Source: Spirochaetae bacterium HGW-Spirochaetae-5 (GTDB lineage Bacteria > Spirochaetota > UBA4802 > UBA5550). From it: DNA of 37,845 bases. Below the pieces are notes generated by a model. It did no database searches, was not told the DNA's origin, and saw only the letters and a list, made by a program, of their open reading frames with translations. The DNA lies in the NCBI GenBank assembly GCA_002839285.1, contig PGXT01000055.1, positions 1 to 37,845 on the forward strand, written 5' to 3'. Made by a program: the position numbers and the translations under genes. This document shows positions 16,725 to 25,455 of the stretch, in pieces (position 1 is the first letter of the stretch; the number at the start of each line of letters is the position of its first letter).

Positions 16725-17132
16725 ATGCCATCAGCAGAAGGGAAAACTTTTACCTTTGATGACCAGAGTCATATAGATCCTGAACTTCTTGAAAGTATCG
16801 AATACACCGGGAATCCCCAGAGAATCAAATACGAAACAGGTGAATTCAGCGCTGTATGCCCTTTTTCCGGACTTCCCGACATTGCAGTAGTCGAAATCGA
16901 GTACATCCCCGCGGGGAAAATTATAGAGCTTAAATCTCTTAAATACTATTTTACATCGTACAGAAACGTAGGGATCTATCAGGAGGCTGCCACTGATAAA
17001 ATCTATAAAGATATATGGAAGTGCATAGAGCCTTCCTTTCTTTCAATAAAAACCGTTTACAATGTCAGAGGGGGAATCCTTGCAACATGCATAATGGATT
17101 CTGATATAATAAAAAAAAATGAGAGTAAATAA
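16725..17132 (+). CDS. queF: NADPH-dependent 7-cyano-7-deazaguanine reductase QueF
   Basis: QueF reduces the nitrile of preQ0 to the amine preQ1 in queuosine synthesis. At 135 aa it is the short, unimodular (type I) form. The catalytic Cys45 and Asp52 are in AVCPFSGLPD, and the NADPH/substrate motif ELKSLKYY is at 68-75. The YNVRGGILATC ending is family-like. The ATG has AGAGGAG upstream. The other queuosine genes (queC, queD, queE, tgt) are not present. Its stop codon abuts the next gene's ATG. Confidence 0.95.
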   Translation: MPSAEGKTFTFDDQSHIDPELLESIEYTGNPQRIKYETGEFSAVCPFSGLPDIAVVEIEYIPAGKIIELKSLKYYFTSYRNVGIYQEAATDKIYKDIWKCIEPSFLSIKTVYNVRGGILATCIMDSDIIKKNESK

Positions 17133-17663
17133 ATGATACTGCGGATTTTAAAACCGATATCTGAATTTTTTGAATCAGTTCTGGACAGAATTATATCAGC
17201 TGCCGGAGCTCTTATCTTTATGCAGATCCCGGCATTTCTGGTACAGTACAAACAGCGGCTGGGCGGGCACGTCGATGAACTTGCGAATCTGATTAAAAGA
17301 TATAAAGCAGCAGCTGCAGACAACAGCCGCACAATAGATGAATATATAGGTCTTCACCTTCAGTCCGATGTAAAAGAATTTGTATCGACCGGTAAAATCA
17401 TGTCAGAGAATCTGGAGAGATTTACCGATCTTTCAGCAGCTCTTAAAAGTCTTACCGAGTCGAAGGGTATTGTTAAATTTTTTGCATTCTTAAAAGATAT
17501 TGAACCGGATATTTTTAAAGCAGCTCTGAAAAACTTTGTTCCGGGAATCTCATTCAATTTTGAAACTTTTTTTTACGCGGCGGCGGGAATTATTTTTTTT
17601 ATGTCTGTTTACTTCCTTATAAAAAAATCTTTACAATTTATAATACATAGAGTAAAAAAATAG
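17133..17663 (+). CDS. DUF2937-like membrane protein
   Basis: This is a small membrane protein of unknown function. A first membrane segment (about 20-36) is followed by FLVQYKQRLGGHVDEL, which resembles the DUF2937 signature (Gln-Tyr-x-Gln-Arg-Leu-x-Gly-His-x-Asp-Glu). A second membrane segment lies at about 145-165. The helical region between them is probably periplasmic. It begins immediately after queF and is likely translated from the same mRNA. The family assignment is from memory of that signature. Confidence 0.75.
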   Translation: MILRILKPISEFFESVLDRIISAAGALIFMQIPAFLVQYKQRLGGHVDELANLIKRYKAAAADNSRTIDEYIGLHLQSDVKEFVSTGKIMSENLERFTDLSAALKSLTESKGIVKFFAFLKDIEPDIFKAALKNFVPGISFNFETFFYAAAGIIFFMSVYFLIKKSLQFIIHRVKK

Positions 17664-17802
17664 TTCTGTAATCAATACCAGAACAGGAAACGCGGTACAA
17701 GTAAAAGAACGTATTCAACGCAGGGGAGATTTTTTAATATCGTACACCCTGCATTAAATTGAAAACACTTACCTTTGATCTACTTTTATACGGCAGGATG
17801 AA

Positions 17803-18405
17803 ATGAACAGGTTTTTGTATTTTATACTTTTACTGATAATAACATTTAACGGATGTTCCTCTGATAAAAATATCAGAAAGGATATGATGGACATAATTGA
17901 TGTTTCAATTGAGCAGGGCGGAAATATAATAAATATTATTGACGATACTGCAGAGATAAGAAGAACAGGTTTTTCTCTTAAATTCAGATTCACTCAACAG
18001 GACAGTATACTTATAAATGCATCTTTTCAGGCCGAGACTTTCAACAATGCAAAAGAGGGATTACCGCTTCAGGATCTTGCCGGCTTCAGAAGTACAGGAA
18101 TAGCTGAAGAGCTTTTCAATAAAGATTCAGTAATATACGTTTCAAATGATTCCCCTAATTTCTGGTATTACACCGATGACTCGGATAACAGATTCAATAA
18201 TGTTTTGAAAAATGAGAACGGATATCTCTGCACCCGTGAAATCAATGGAGTTATAGACCTGGACGGTTCTGCAGAAAAAGTTGACCTTATAAAAATCAAG
18301 CAAAAAGAAATTTTTCTCGTAATAATAAAAAGCGAGTGGAATGAAGATTACACAAAAATGATTGAGAAGAACCGTAAAATTATTAAACTGAAATTTATTT
18401 TATAA
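17803..18405 (+). CDS. Putative lipoprotein of unknown function
   Basis: This 200-aa protein has a hydrophobic signal ending in a FNGC lipobox (Cys18), so it is probably lipid-anchored. The mature part shows no motif I recognise. It has a GGCAGGATGAA ribosome binding region before the ATG. It lies 140 bp after the DUF2937-like gene. The gap contains an imperfect GCAGGG...CCCTGC pairing but no gene. It is followed 28 bp later by the decayed AAA+ gene. Confidence 0.75.
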   Translation: MNRFLYFILLLIITFNGCSSDKNIRKDMMDIIDVSIEQGGNIINIIDDTAEIRRTGFSLKFRFTQQDSILINASFQAETFNNAKEGLPLQDLAGFRSTGIAEELFNKDSVIYVSNDSPNFWYYTDDSDNRFNNVLKNENGYLCTREINGVIDLDGSAEKVDLIKIKQKEIFLVIIKSEWNEDYTKMIEKNRKIIKLKFIL

Positions 18406-18433
18406 AATTTATCTATAGAGGCCATTCATAATA

Positions 18434-19568
18434 ATGAATCTACATGACAGCCTGATCCCCTTTGATCAGATGAAAAATCAGATTGAATCCGCTTTAGTCC
18501 GTTTATCCGAAAGTGCAGAAGGGGCCGTCCCGCTTACTATAGAATTCCAGAAAGGGATCTCACGGATCAAAGCGGGGATTCCGCCGCTCACAGACATTAT
18601 ACTTTTTGACTCGCTTGAAATTATAAAAAAACATATTGAGAATATAAGAATACTCTCCTTCGAGAAAGGCCATTACAGCTTTCAGTCTCTTAACAGCAAT
18701 GTGTTTAACACGGAAAATATTACAGACAACCTGAAGATTGACTTCTTCAGCATTGTAAATTCATTTATTGAAGTAACAAAAAAAGGGAACCTCTCCCAGG
18801 AGGAGATCAATTCAGTAATTGAGATAATCCGAAATGTAAACTCAGGCCAGCTGTTCAACCCTGCCGACAGACTTAAAGAACTCGGCGCGACAATAATGAG
18901 CGGTGAAAACACTCCCGACTGGGATTAATCAAAGAATCGATAATACTCCCAGTTCAGAATCCCGATGTCTATGATTCAATTGCCGGAATGACAAGAAAAA
19001 GTTTTGAAACTAACAGGCCGAAGGCGATACTATTCGAAGGCCCGCCGGGGGTTGGTAAAACTACCGCAGCAAGAATCATCGCAGGAGAGAGCAGTCTCCC
19101 CCTTGTCTATGTACCGGTGGAATCAATTATGTCCAAATGGTACGGCCAGTCTTCAAAAAATCTGGCCGAAATTTTTGACATGTGTGACCTCATGGGTGGC
19201 GCAGTTATTTTTCTTGATGAAATTGATTCACTGGCAGGATCAAGGGATCAGAACATGTTTGAAGCAACGAGAAGAATACTCTCAGTACTTTTGAGAAAAC
19301 TAGATGGCATTGATTCAGCAGAAAAGACTCTGACCATCGGAGCAACAAACCGGATGAACGATCTCGACAGCGCCCTCCTTAGCAGATTTGACCAGATAAT
19401 AAAATTCCCATACCCGAACATTGAAGAGCGTGCTGCAATTTTCAGTAACTACAGCTGGCGGAGAGAAGATGGGCAAGAAGACTTATTATTCAAAAAGCGG
19501 AAATTGTTCCGCCCCCTTTCGACTACTACAAACAGTCCATTCAATTATGGAAAAATTCCATAATCTGA
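18434..19568 (+). pseudogene. AAA+ ATPase, broken by two internal deletions
   Basis: Three consecutive pieces make one AAA+ protein. The N-terminal helical domain (18434-18928) ends at PDWD, exactly where such ATPases continue with a D-I-x-G-L-x-x-V-K segment. That segment is missing. The AAA core then resumes in another frame from about 18929 (LIKESIILPVQNPDVYDS). It has Walker A EGPPGVGKTT, pore-loop-like SKWYGQSS, Walker B AVIFLDEID and the sensor GATNR. After RAAIFSNYS the helical lid is missing and a third frame supplies AERRWARRLIIQKAEIVPPP... to a TGA at 19566-19568, a typical C-terminus for this type. In the current reading the core would stop at 19563 with an unrelated tail. A 36-codon reading from an ATG at 19469 also exists but is probably chance. 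Confidence 0.8.
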
Positions 19569-19575
19569 TTATACA

Positions 19576-19707
19576 TTAAAGTCTTTTTAAAAGGAACTCT
19601 ATCTCCTCGTTATTATCGTCCATATTTTTTTTAACGAGAGATTCCCTTATCCTTTCCATGTATTTTTTATTTTTATTTGCATCATTTATATTAGAAGCTT
19701 CACGCAT
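19576..19707 (-). CDS. Small 43-aa protein of unknown function
   Basis: A 43-codon reading frame starts at an ATG with AAGGGA 7 nt upstream and ends in TAA at 19576. The protein is charged and helical (MREASNINDANKN...EEIEFLLKRL), with no membrane segment. It lies alone on the minus strand between the AAA+ remnant and glgP. The good ribosome site and charged composition make it plausible, but it could be a gene remnant. Confidence 0.4.
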   Translation of the reverse strand: MREASNINDANKNKKYMERIRESLVKKNMDDNNEEIEFLLKRL

Positions 19708-19810
19708 ATAAATCCCTTAACAGATATTAGAATTTGCATCTGACATACATTTTATCATCACATATTAAAGTTAAAATAACGAAATAATTTACAACTAACT
19801 AAGACGAAGA

Positions 19811-19831
19811 AACGGCAGTGATTCTGCCGTT
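19811..19831 (-). terminator. Hairpin downstream of glgP
   Basis: An 8-bp perfect stem AACGGCAG / CTGCCGTT with a 5-nt loop is followed on the minus strand by T-rich sequence (TTCTTCGTCTT). It is a possible terminator but lies about 220 bp beyond glgP. Confidence 0.4.
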
Positions 19832-19922
19832 ACTGCTGGTGTGTTACTATTCAATATTAAAATTTATATTAAATAAGTCAAACAGATAAATTAAATAATT
19901 TTAAAATTTTTGTGAGGTTAGC

Positions 19923-19972
19923 CTCTAACTCGAGGGGACTTCGAATTCCCGCAAGTTAGAGATTATTTTTTT
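19923..19972 (+). terminator. Plus-strand terminator-like hairpin with T7
   Basis: CTCTAACT (19923-19930) pairs with AGTTAGAG (19954-19961), with further GGGGA/TTCCC pairing around a TTCG core. ATTATTTTTTT follows. It would stop plus-strand transcription entering glgP from the AAA+ side. Confidence 0.6.
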
Positions 19973-19998
19973 AACTACCTGTTAAGTAGTTAAAAAAA
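19966..19998. repeat. 13-bp perfect palindrome sharing the terminator T-run
   Basis: The arms 19966-19978 and 19986-19998 (T7-AACTAC and GTAGTT-A7) are exact complements with a 7-nt loop. The T7 of the preceding terminator is its left arm, so the two RNA structures compete. Confidence 0.6.
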
Positions 19999-20049
19999 TT
20001 ATAAAATTCAAAAGCACATACAAGCTTTTTATCTCATGGATTAGAATTC

Positions 20050-22608
20050 TCAAGCCCAGGTGAATGGGAGTTCAGGATCGAACTTACGCGACATATTCCT
20101 GTTAAACGGAACTATTCTAACACTGTATCCGAACCGTCCGGACTGGAGACATAACATCTGACCGGTGTAGGAATATATACCTGCACCATCCTCCGGACCC
20201 CGCTCCATCGGTGCCGCAACACCATCACTGATGTCACCAAACTGATCTACTGTACCGAAATACAACTCCACAATTACATCCGATGGAGAAATCTGACCAA
20301 GATTAACTTTTGCGCTTACACGGAGAGTTGACCCCACTGTTACGTTTGAATCATCATCAACATGCATCTCCAGAACATGTGCGTCGGACCAGACTTTTTT
20401 TATATTCTCTTTCCACGCAGACAGCTCCTTTGAAATCTTCAGAGTATTTTCAAGATATCCTGTATAATTTGCATGAGCCAGATGATAATACTTCTCGGTA
20501 TAATCCTTCACCATTCTGTTGGTATTGAATTCCGGTATTATACTTTTCATCGACTCTTTAATTTTGGCAAGCCACGCTTCTGGAAGCCCGTCTTCTGCTC
20601 TTGTGTAGAAGAGCGGAATAATTTCTTCTTCAAGAAGATTGTAGAGCGAAAGGCTCTCAACTTCATCCTGATAATTCTGGTCATCATATATTTCACCGCT
20701 GCCGATAGCCCAGCCGTTGTTCGAATTGTAACCCTCATCCCACCAACCGTCGAGTATGCTTACATTAATACCGCCGTTTGCTACAACCTTCATTCCGCTA
20801 GTACCCGATGCCTCTTTCGGCCTGATGGGATTATTAAGCCAGATATCAACACCCTGGACTATATACCTTGCAACATTAATATCGTAATCTTCAAGAAAGA
20901 CAATTTTTTTCCGGAGTTTTTCATCACGGGAAGTATGAATTATCTCCTTTATAAATTCTTTACCGAGGGCATCCTTAGGATGGGCCTTACCGGAGAATAC
21001 AATCTGCACCGGTCTTTTCTGCGAGGATAAAATATTAAAAAGTCTGTCCATATCACGGAACAGCAGAGTTGCACGTTTGTAAGTGGCAAATCTCCGGGCA
21101 AAACCGATAGTCAGCGCCTCTGAATCCAGCACAGAACTTGCAACGACCGCCTGCTTCTTCGGTACCCCTCTTGCAAGAAGCTGATTATGAAGACGCTTTC
21201 TGGAGAAACCTACAAGCCTCTCCCTAAGCCTCTCTCTGCATCTCCACAACTCGGAGTCGGGAATATTATCAATCCCCTTCCATATTTCTTTTGATGCAGG
21301 ATTATCGATCCAGTCCGGACCGAGGTATCTGTTGAAAAGACGCATCATCTCGTCCGAAGTCCAGGATAGAGTCTGTATCCCGTTTGTTACATGCCCTATT
21401 GGAACTTCATGAGAAGGGAGCTGCGGCCATATCCTGTTCCACATTTTTCTTGATACTTCGCCATGAAGTTTCGAAACACCATTACATCCGAAGGCGGATT
21501 TAATAGCCAGAACGGTCATGCAGAACTCCTCTTTTTTATCAAAGGGATTCTCCCTTCCAAGACCCATAAAAGTATCGGAACTTATTCCCAGTTCATTATA
21601 TATATCTGTAAAATAACGGTCTATCATCTCCGGCAGAAAACGGTCATTACCCGCTGGTACCGGGGTATGAGTTGTAAAAAGATTACTTGCTGTAACATAT
21701 GAGAGAGCTTCACTGAATGTCATTCCATGCTCCTTCATCTCCAGTCTTATTCTTTCAATGGCAAGAAACGCAGCATGACCCTCATTCATATGATAAACAG
21801 TTACATTTATCCCCATGGCCCTGAATGCTCTGACACCGCCGATACCTAACATTATCTCCTGCTTGATTCTCATTTCAGTATCACCGCCGTAAAGCTGATC
21901 AGTAATAGTTCTGTCTTCTATACTGTTCACTTCCATATTGGTATCAAGAAGAAACAGTTTAATTTTACCTATTAACACTTCCCATACCCGGGCGTAAATC
22001 ATTCTGCCTGGATACTCCACACCGATGGTGAGATGCGTGCCGGATTTATCAAGCACAGGACTGATTGGAATATTATAAAAATCTGTCTCAGGGTACCTCT
22101 CCTGCTGCCAGCCGTCAAGATTTAGATACTGACGGAAATATCCGAGACGATATAGAAGTCCCATTCCGTAAAGCGGTAAACCAAGCTCACTTGCCGATTT
22201 AAGATGATCCCCTGCAAGCACACCAAGCCCGCCGGAATAAACCGGAAGGCATTCATGAATACCGAACTCCGCGGAATAATAGGCAATCACCTGATTTTCC
22301 ATATTCTTGCTATTCTGATCGTACCATGAAATTCTGGTCATGTGACGTTCAAGTTCACTTTCAACTCTATGCATATGTGCAACAAAACTTTCCGACTCGG
22401 CAGCTCTATCCAGAGCCTTTTGTGAAAGGGCTCCAAGGAAATTAATCGGATTGTGACCCACTTCACGCCAGAGATCCACATCAATTCTTCTGAACAGATC
22501 TATCGCTTCAAAATTCCATACCCACCAGAGATTATTTGCAATTTTCATAAGGGGCTTAAGTCTTTCCGGAAGATAAGGAACAACTTTGAATTCTCTGATT
22601 TTTTTCAT
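20050..22608 (-). CDS. glgP: Alpha-glucan (glycogen) phosphorylase
   Basis: This enzyme releases glucose-1-phosphate from glycogen or maltodextrin with PLP. The N-terminal DUF3417-type region (WWVWNFEAIDLFRRID) places it in the alpha-glucan phosphorylase group common outside the classical GlgP/MalP type. The core has YYSAEFGIHECLPVYSGGLGVLAGDHLKSASELG, the HMNEGHAAF substrate region and FSGKAHPKDALGK. The PLP-binding K607 is in GTSGMKVVANGGINVS. The C-terminal 150 residues form a beta-rich extension. At 852 aa the length is normal. ATGGAGATTC lies before the ATG. It stands alone: no other glycogen genes are next to it. Confidence 0.96.
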   Translation of the reverse strand: MKKIREFKVVPYLPERLKPLMKIANNLWWVWNFEAIDLFRRIDVDLWREVGHNPINFLGALSQKALDRAAESESFVAHMHRVESELERHMTRISWYDQNSKNMENQVIAYYSAEFGIHECLPVYSGGLGVLAGDHLKSASELGLPLYGMGLLYRLGYFRQYLNLDGWQQERYPETDFYNIPISPVLDKSGTHLTIGVEYPGRMIYARVWEVLIGKIKLFLLDTNMEVNSIEDRTITDQLYGGDTEMRIKQEIMLGIGGVRAFRAMGINVTVYHMNEGHAAFLAIERIRLEMKEHGMTFSEALSYVTASNLFTTHTPVPAGNDRFLPEMIDRYFTDIYNELGISSDTFMGLGRENPFDKKEEFCMTVLAIKSAFGCNGVSKLHGEVSRKMWNRIWPQLPSHEVPIGHVTNGIQTLSWTSDEMMRLFNRYLGPDWIDNPASKEIWKGIDNIPDSELWRCRERLRERLVGFSRKRLHNQLLARGVPKKQAVVASSVLDSEALTIGFARRFATYKRATLLFRDMDRLFNILSSQKRPVQIVFSGKAHPKDALGKEFIKEIIHTSRDEKLRKKIVFLEDYDINVARYIVQGVDIWLNNPIRPKEASGTSGMKVVANGGINVSILDGWWDEGYNSNNGWAIGSGEIYDDQNYQDEVESLSLYNLLEEEIIPLFYTRAEDGLPEAWLAKIKESMKSIIPEFNTNRMVKDYTEKYYHLAHANYTGYLENTLKISKELSAWKENIKKVWSDAHVLEMHVDDDSNVTVGSTLRVSAKVNLGQISPSDVIVELYFGTVDQFGDISDGVAAPMERGPEDGAGIYSYTGQMLCLQSGRFGYSVRIVPFNRNMSRKFDPELPFTWA

Positions 22609-22742
22609 ATATGAATCTCCGTAAAATAATTTTTATTTTGTATAAAACATCAGCCCGCAGGATTAAGAGATCGGGATAATAGTACTTTAACGACTTTTAA
22701 TTAAGTATAGCATTTTACGATTGAAATAGTACTGATTTCAGG

Positions 22743-22794
22743 CTTCGACTCCGCTCAGCCAGAATTAAATTACGATCCCTGAGCGGAGTCGAAG
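22743..22794. repeat. CTTCGACTCCGCTCAG inverted repeat
   Basis: A 16-bp arm (22743-22758) and its exact reverse complement (22779-22794) are separated by 20 bp, with TCAG/CTGA just outside also able to pair. This sequence type is scattered in many unrelated bacterial genomes. The rest of the 393-bp gap between glgP and the kinase gene is AT-rich and shows no gene. Confidence 0.75.
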
Positions 22795-22993
22795 GGCTGA
22801 TGGTACTAATTCATTCCTTAACCGCTATAAGCAGTAAATACTGAATATATTTATAACAATCAAAGAAACAAACGATTAATCGGTGAAACAATAATAATTC
22901 AATTATTATTAAGTAACAACTGACGAGGGGATTTTCAACATTATTTATTTAAAAAAAATCAATTGTAAACCTGCTGATACTTTTCAACTCCAA

Positions 22994-23016
22994 ATACCGC
23001 TCTAAAAAAGCGGTAT
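22994..23016 (-). terminator. Hairpin enclosing the kinase stop codon
   Basis: An 8-bp perfect stem ATACCGCT / AGCGGTAT encloses a 7-nt loop TTTTTAG that contains the TAG stop of the histidine kinase. There is no T-run after it. The receiver protein gene ends in a similar hairpin at 8434. Confidence 0.45.
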
Positions 23017-24381
23017 ATAAATCTTAAATTCAGCACCGCCGTTATCAGATGTCTCAGCAGAAATAAACCCTCTGTGCCGTTTAAGAATAGTATAAGTAAG
23101 CGCAAGCCCCAATCCCTCTCTGCCGGGTTTGGTAGTTATATAAGGATCAAAAATTTCACTTACCGAATGCTGATCAAGACCGGGACCATTATCGCGCACT
23201 GAAATTTCTATATACCGTCCTGGAACAAGAGAGGTCTCCCGGAAAACGGATTCCCTGCTGATTTCAGCTTCAGCCGCTTTGATCATCACTTCACCGGTAG
23301 TCTGATCTGCGGCATCAAGGGCATTTTCAAATACATGCCGGATCGCTTCAACAATAAGTTCGGAATCTATTTCCGGTTGAGTCATATTGTTCTGAATATC
23401 AGCATTACACCGTACCTGAAAGCCGGCAAATACTTCTGATATTAAATTTTCAATCAATACCTTAATATCGGTTTTGGCTTTTAGCGGCTTCATACCCCTG
23501 GAGAACATCCCAAGTCTCTCCGTAAGAATTTTTATCTTTAATCCGGCACTCTCTGCATCCTTAAGAAGCTCCTCAAGTTCGCTGTCTTTTTCTGCATCCA
23601 TTTTTGCAAGAGATATATTTCCCAGAACTGCAGTCAGGGCATTATTATAATCATGAGCGATTCCGCCGGCAAAATTCGCCACGGCACTCATCCGCCTTAT
23701 AGTACGATCCATCTGTTTACATTTTTTCTGAAAAGATGAATCGAGAAGATGAACAAAAACACCTGCAAAGCCGGTTTCAAAATCATTTACCGGATAAACT
23801 TCCAGATCAAATACCCGATTTACATTATTAAAGGAAAGGTGTATATCATCGATCTTAATACAATCAAGAACATTTTTTCTGCAGAGTTCAACAGCAGAAG
23901 ATATCTTTATCAGACTCTCCTTCCCGGCAAAAGTGGAGATACCGGAACCATAAACATCCCCCTTCCCGGACTTTATAATTTTAAAAAATGATTCCGATGC
24001 GAGAACTATGTCAAGAGCATCATCCAGTTCAAGAAATAACGAAGAGGATGCTTTTATAAAATCAAAAAACGGTTCGAACGCTGTATCTGCAGGTGAAAAC
24101 CTTACAATAACAGATTCATTTTTATCATTAATAATAAAGTCAATAAGTTTTAATCCATTCTTTTTAAAGAAGAAAATTCCGGGATCAGCCGGATTATAGG
24201 CTAAACCTCCGTCAGAATCTGAAAATTCAGAAATATTCAAATTTTCAAGAGTATCGAATGAATCCCCTTTTCTATTACCGCAGAGAAGAGTGAAGGCCTT
24301 TTTATTATATCCGGTAATAATTCCGGTTTTGTCTAATTCAACAGCGCTGTATCTTCCATTAAGAAAAAACTTGTCATCCAC
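23002..24381 (-). CDS. PAS-domain histidine kinase (soluble)
   Basis: This is a sensor kinase without membrane segments. Residue numbers count from the GTG I chose at 24381, which has GAGGAGGGGG 5-8 nt upstream. PAS-like regions cover about 10-100 and 110-220. The HisKA motif has His243 in GGIAHDYNN, with the Asn-rich signature of the NtrB-like group. The HATPase domain is complete: N box HVFENALDA, G1 VRDNGPGL and G2 GREGLGLALTY. An upstream TTG at 24429 is in frame but lies within a family B repeat, so I rejected it. No response regulator gene is adjacent. It may be the distal gene of the lolA run or have its own promoter in the repeat region. Confidence 0.9.
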   Translation of the reverse strand: MDDKFFLNGRYSAVELDKTGIITGYNKKAFTLLCGNRKGDSFDTLENLNISEFSDSDGGLAYNPADPGIFFFKKNGLKLIDFIINDKNESVIVRFSPADTAFEPFFDFIKASSSLFLELDDALDIVLASESFFKIIKSGKGDVYGSGISTFAGKESLIKISSAVELCRKNVLDCIKIDDIHLSFNNVNRVFDLEVYPVNDFETGFAGVFVHLLDSSFQKKCKQMDRTIRRMSAVANFAGGIAHDYNNALTAVLGNISLAKMDAEKDSELEELLKDAESAGLKIKILTERLGMFSRGMKPLKAKTDIKVLIENLISEVFAGFQVRCNADIQNNMTQPEIDSELIVEAIRHVFENALDAADQTTGEVMIKAAEAEISRESVFRETSLVPGRYIEISVRDNGPGLDQHSVSEIFDPYITTKPGREGLGLALTYTILKRHRGFISAETSDNGGAEFKIYIPLF

Positions 24382-24418
24382 CGGAACCCCCTCCTCTCGG
24401 ATTAAATATTGCCAATAC

Positions 24419-24501
24419 TTATTCCTCAACTTTTCTAAAGTAAAAAAACTCTATTATCTCCGCCGCCGAAGACGGCGTGGATTTATATTTAAGAATAATT
24501 A
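24419..24501 (+). repeat. Family B repeat, copy 3
   Basis: It runs from TTATTCCTCAA (24419-24429) to TTAAGAATAATTA (24489-24501). The hairpin is CCGCCGCC-GAA-GACGGCGTGG. Its right end provides the stop codon of the HIT gene on the minus strand, and its left end lies before the kinase start. Confidence 0.8.
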
Positions 24502-24990
24502 CTGATTATTGCTGAACCTCAGCCTCAATTTTTCCATAACATCAACAGGATCACTGACAATGACACGTGTCCCGGAAAGAACATCAAGAAAGCCGACTTC
24601 ATTTGTATACCTGGGAACTATATGCTGATGAAGGTGCTGTATGCTTGCACCGCTCCCCTCTCCAAGATTATATCCTATGTTGTATCCCGAGGGATTGAAC
24701 TCCTCGTCAAGATATTTTAAAGTTGTAACAAGAAGTGAGTGCATCTCTGCCGCTTCAGAACCGGTCATTTCGCTTATATGGCTGATGTGCCGTTTGGGGA
24801 ATATCATAACATGCCCCGGATTAAAAGGGAATAAGTTTACGGCAATTATAAAATTTTCAGTTGTATGGACATTGAGGTTTTGAACTAGAGGATTATTTTC
24901 TCTAATAGCACAGAGAATACATCCCACAGACGGCTTGTCACCTTTTACATATTTTATCTTTTCAGTATTGAACAGATAACTTCTTTCCAA
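24499..24990 (-). CDS. HIT family hydrolase (Ap4A phosphorylase-like)
   Basis: This is a histidine-triad protein acting on dinucleoside polyphosphates or AMP-conjugates. The triad H119-x-H121-x-H123 is in QHLHQHIVPR. The N-terminal CILC (Cys24/Cys27) and H71 could bind zinc as in the longer HIT group. PFNPGHVMIFPKRHI is the usual second motif. Length (163 aa) and layout resemble the Rv2613c-type Ap4A phosphorylases. The start is TTG, with AAGGAG upstream inside the previous gene's end, and no nearer ATG is in frame. The last codons and stop fall in a family B repeat. Confidence 0.9.
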   Translation of the reverse strand: MERSYLFNTEKIKYVKGDKPSVGCILCAIRENNPLVQNLNVHTTENFIIAVNLFPFNPGHVMIFPKRHISHISEMTGSEAAEMHSLLVTTLKYLDEEFNPSGYNIGYNLGEGSGASIQHLHQHIVPRYTNEVGFLDVLSGTRVIVSDPVDVMEKLRLRFSNNQ

Positions 24991-24995
24991 TCAGC

Positions 24996-25421
24996 TTACT
25001 TTCTCCTTGAATACATATAAATTGAATATCCGGACATAACAAGAATAATGACAGTTCCAAACCCAACCATTAGAATATATATAAGATCCATCCTTTTGGC
25101 AAGTGCGACTCTCTCTAAAGATTTTTCTTCAAGAATTGAAAGCTTGTGCGATAAAAATCTTATGGTCATGTCATAATCTTTCAGTTCAGAAGCGTACTTT
25201 ACCTCCCGGAAAAGACTTTCAGACTCTGTATACAATGTTATGATATCATTACTGTCTACATTTTCCGTTTTCAGATAATTCATAGATTCATCAACAGCTT
25301 TAAATCTCTTCTCAAAAGCAGAAATATCATCGGCATTTTTTACCGGATCATTTTGAGCATAAAGATAATTACCGGTAAATAAAATAAACAATAATCCTGA
25401 AATCATAAATTTTCTTATCAT
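24996..25421 (-). CDS. Small secreted/membrane protein with C-terminal anchor
   Basis: This 141-aa protein has no recognised family. A signal peptide (about 1-22, ending LYAQ) is followed by a charged helical, probably coiled-coil region (30-105), a single membrane segment (112-135) and a short basic tail (YSRRK). It would sit in the inner membrane with its helical domain in the periplasm. AGGAG lies 7 nt before the ATG. It stands between pgpA and the HIT gene in the same run. Confidence 0.75.
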   Translation of the reverse strand: MIRKFMISGLLFILFTGNYLYAQNDPVKNADDISAFEKRFKAVDESMNYLKTENVDSNDIITLYTESESLFREVKYASELKDYDMTIRFLSHKLSILEEKSLERVALAKRMDLIYILMVGFGTVIILVMSGYSIYMYSRRK

Positions 25422-25455
25422 CGGCAGGCTCCTGAGAATAATTTTTACATCCGGA

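Noticed and set aside
20473-21030. 185-aa plus-strand reading frame inside glgP
   Set aside because: It is a shadow of glgP; the composition is not protein-like and glgP motifs cover the region.
24382-24429. Upstream TTG start for the histidine kinase
   Set aside because: It lies in a family B repeat and lacks a ribosome site, whereas GTG at 24381 has GAGGAGGGGG before it.
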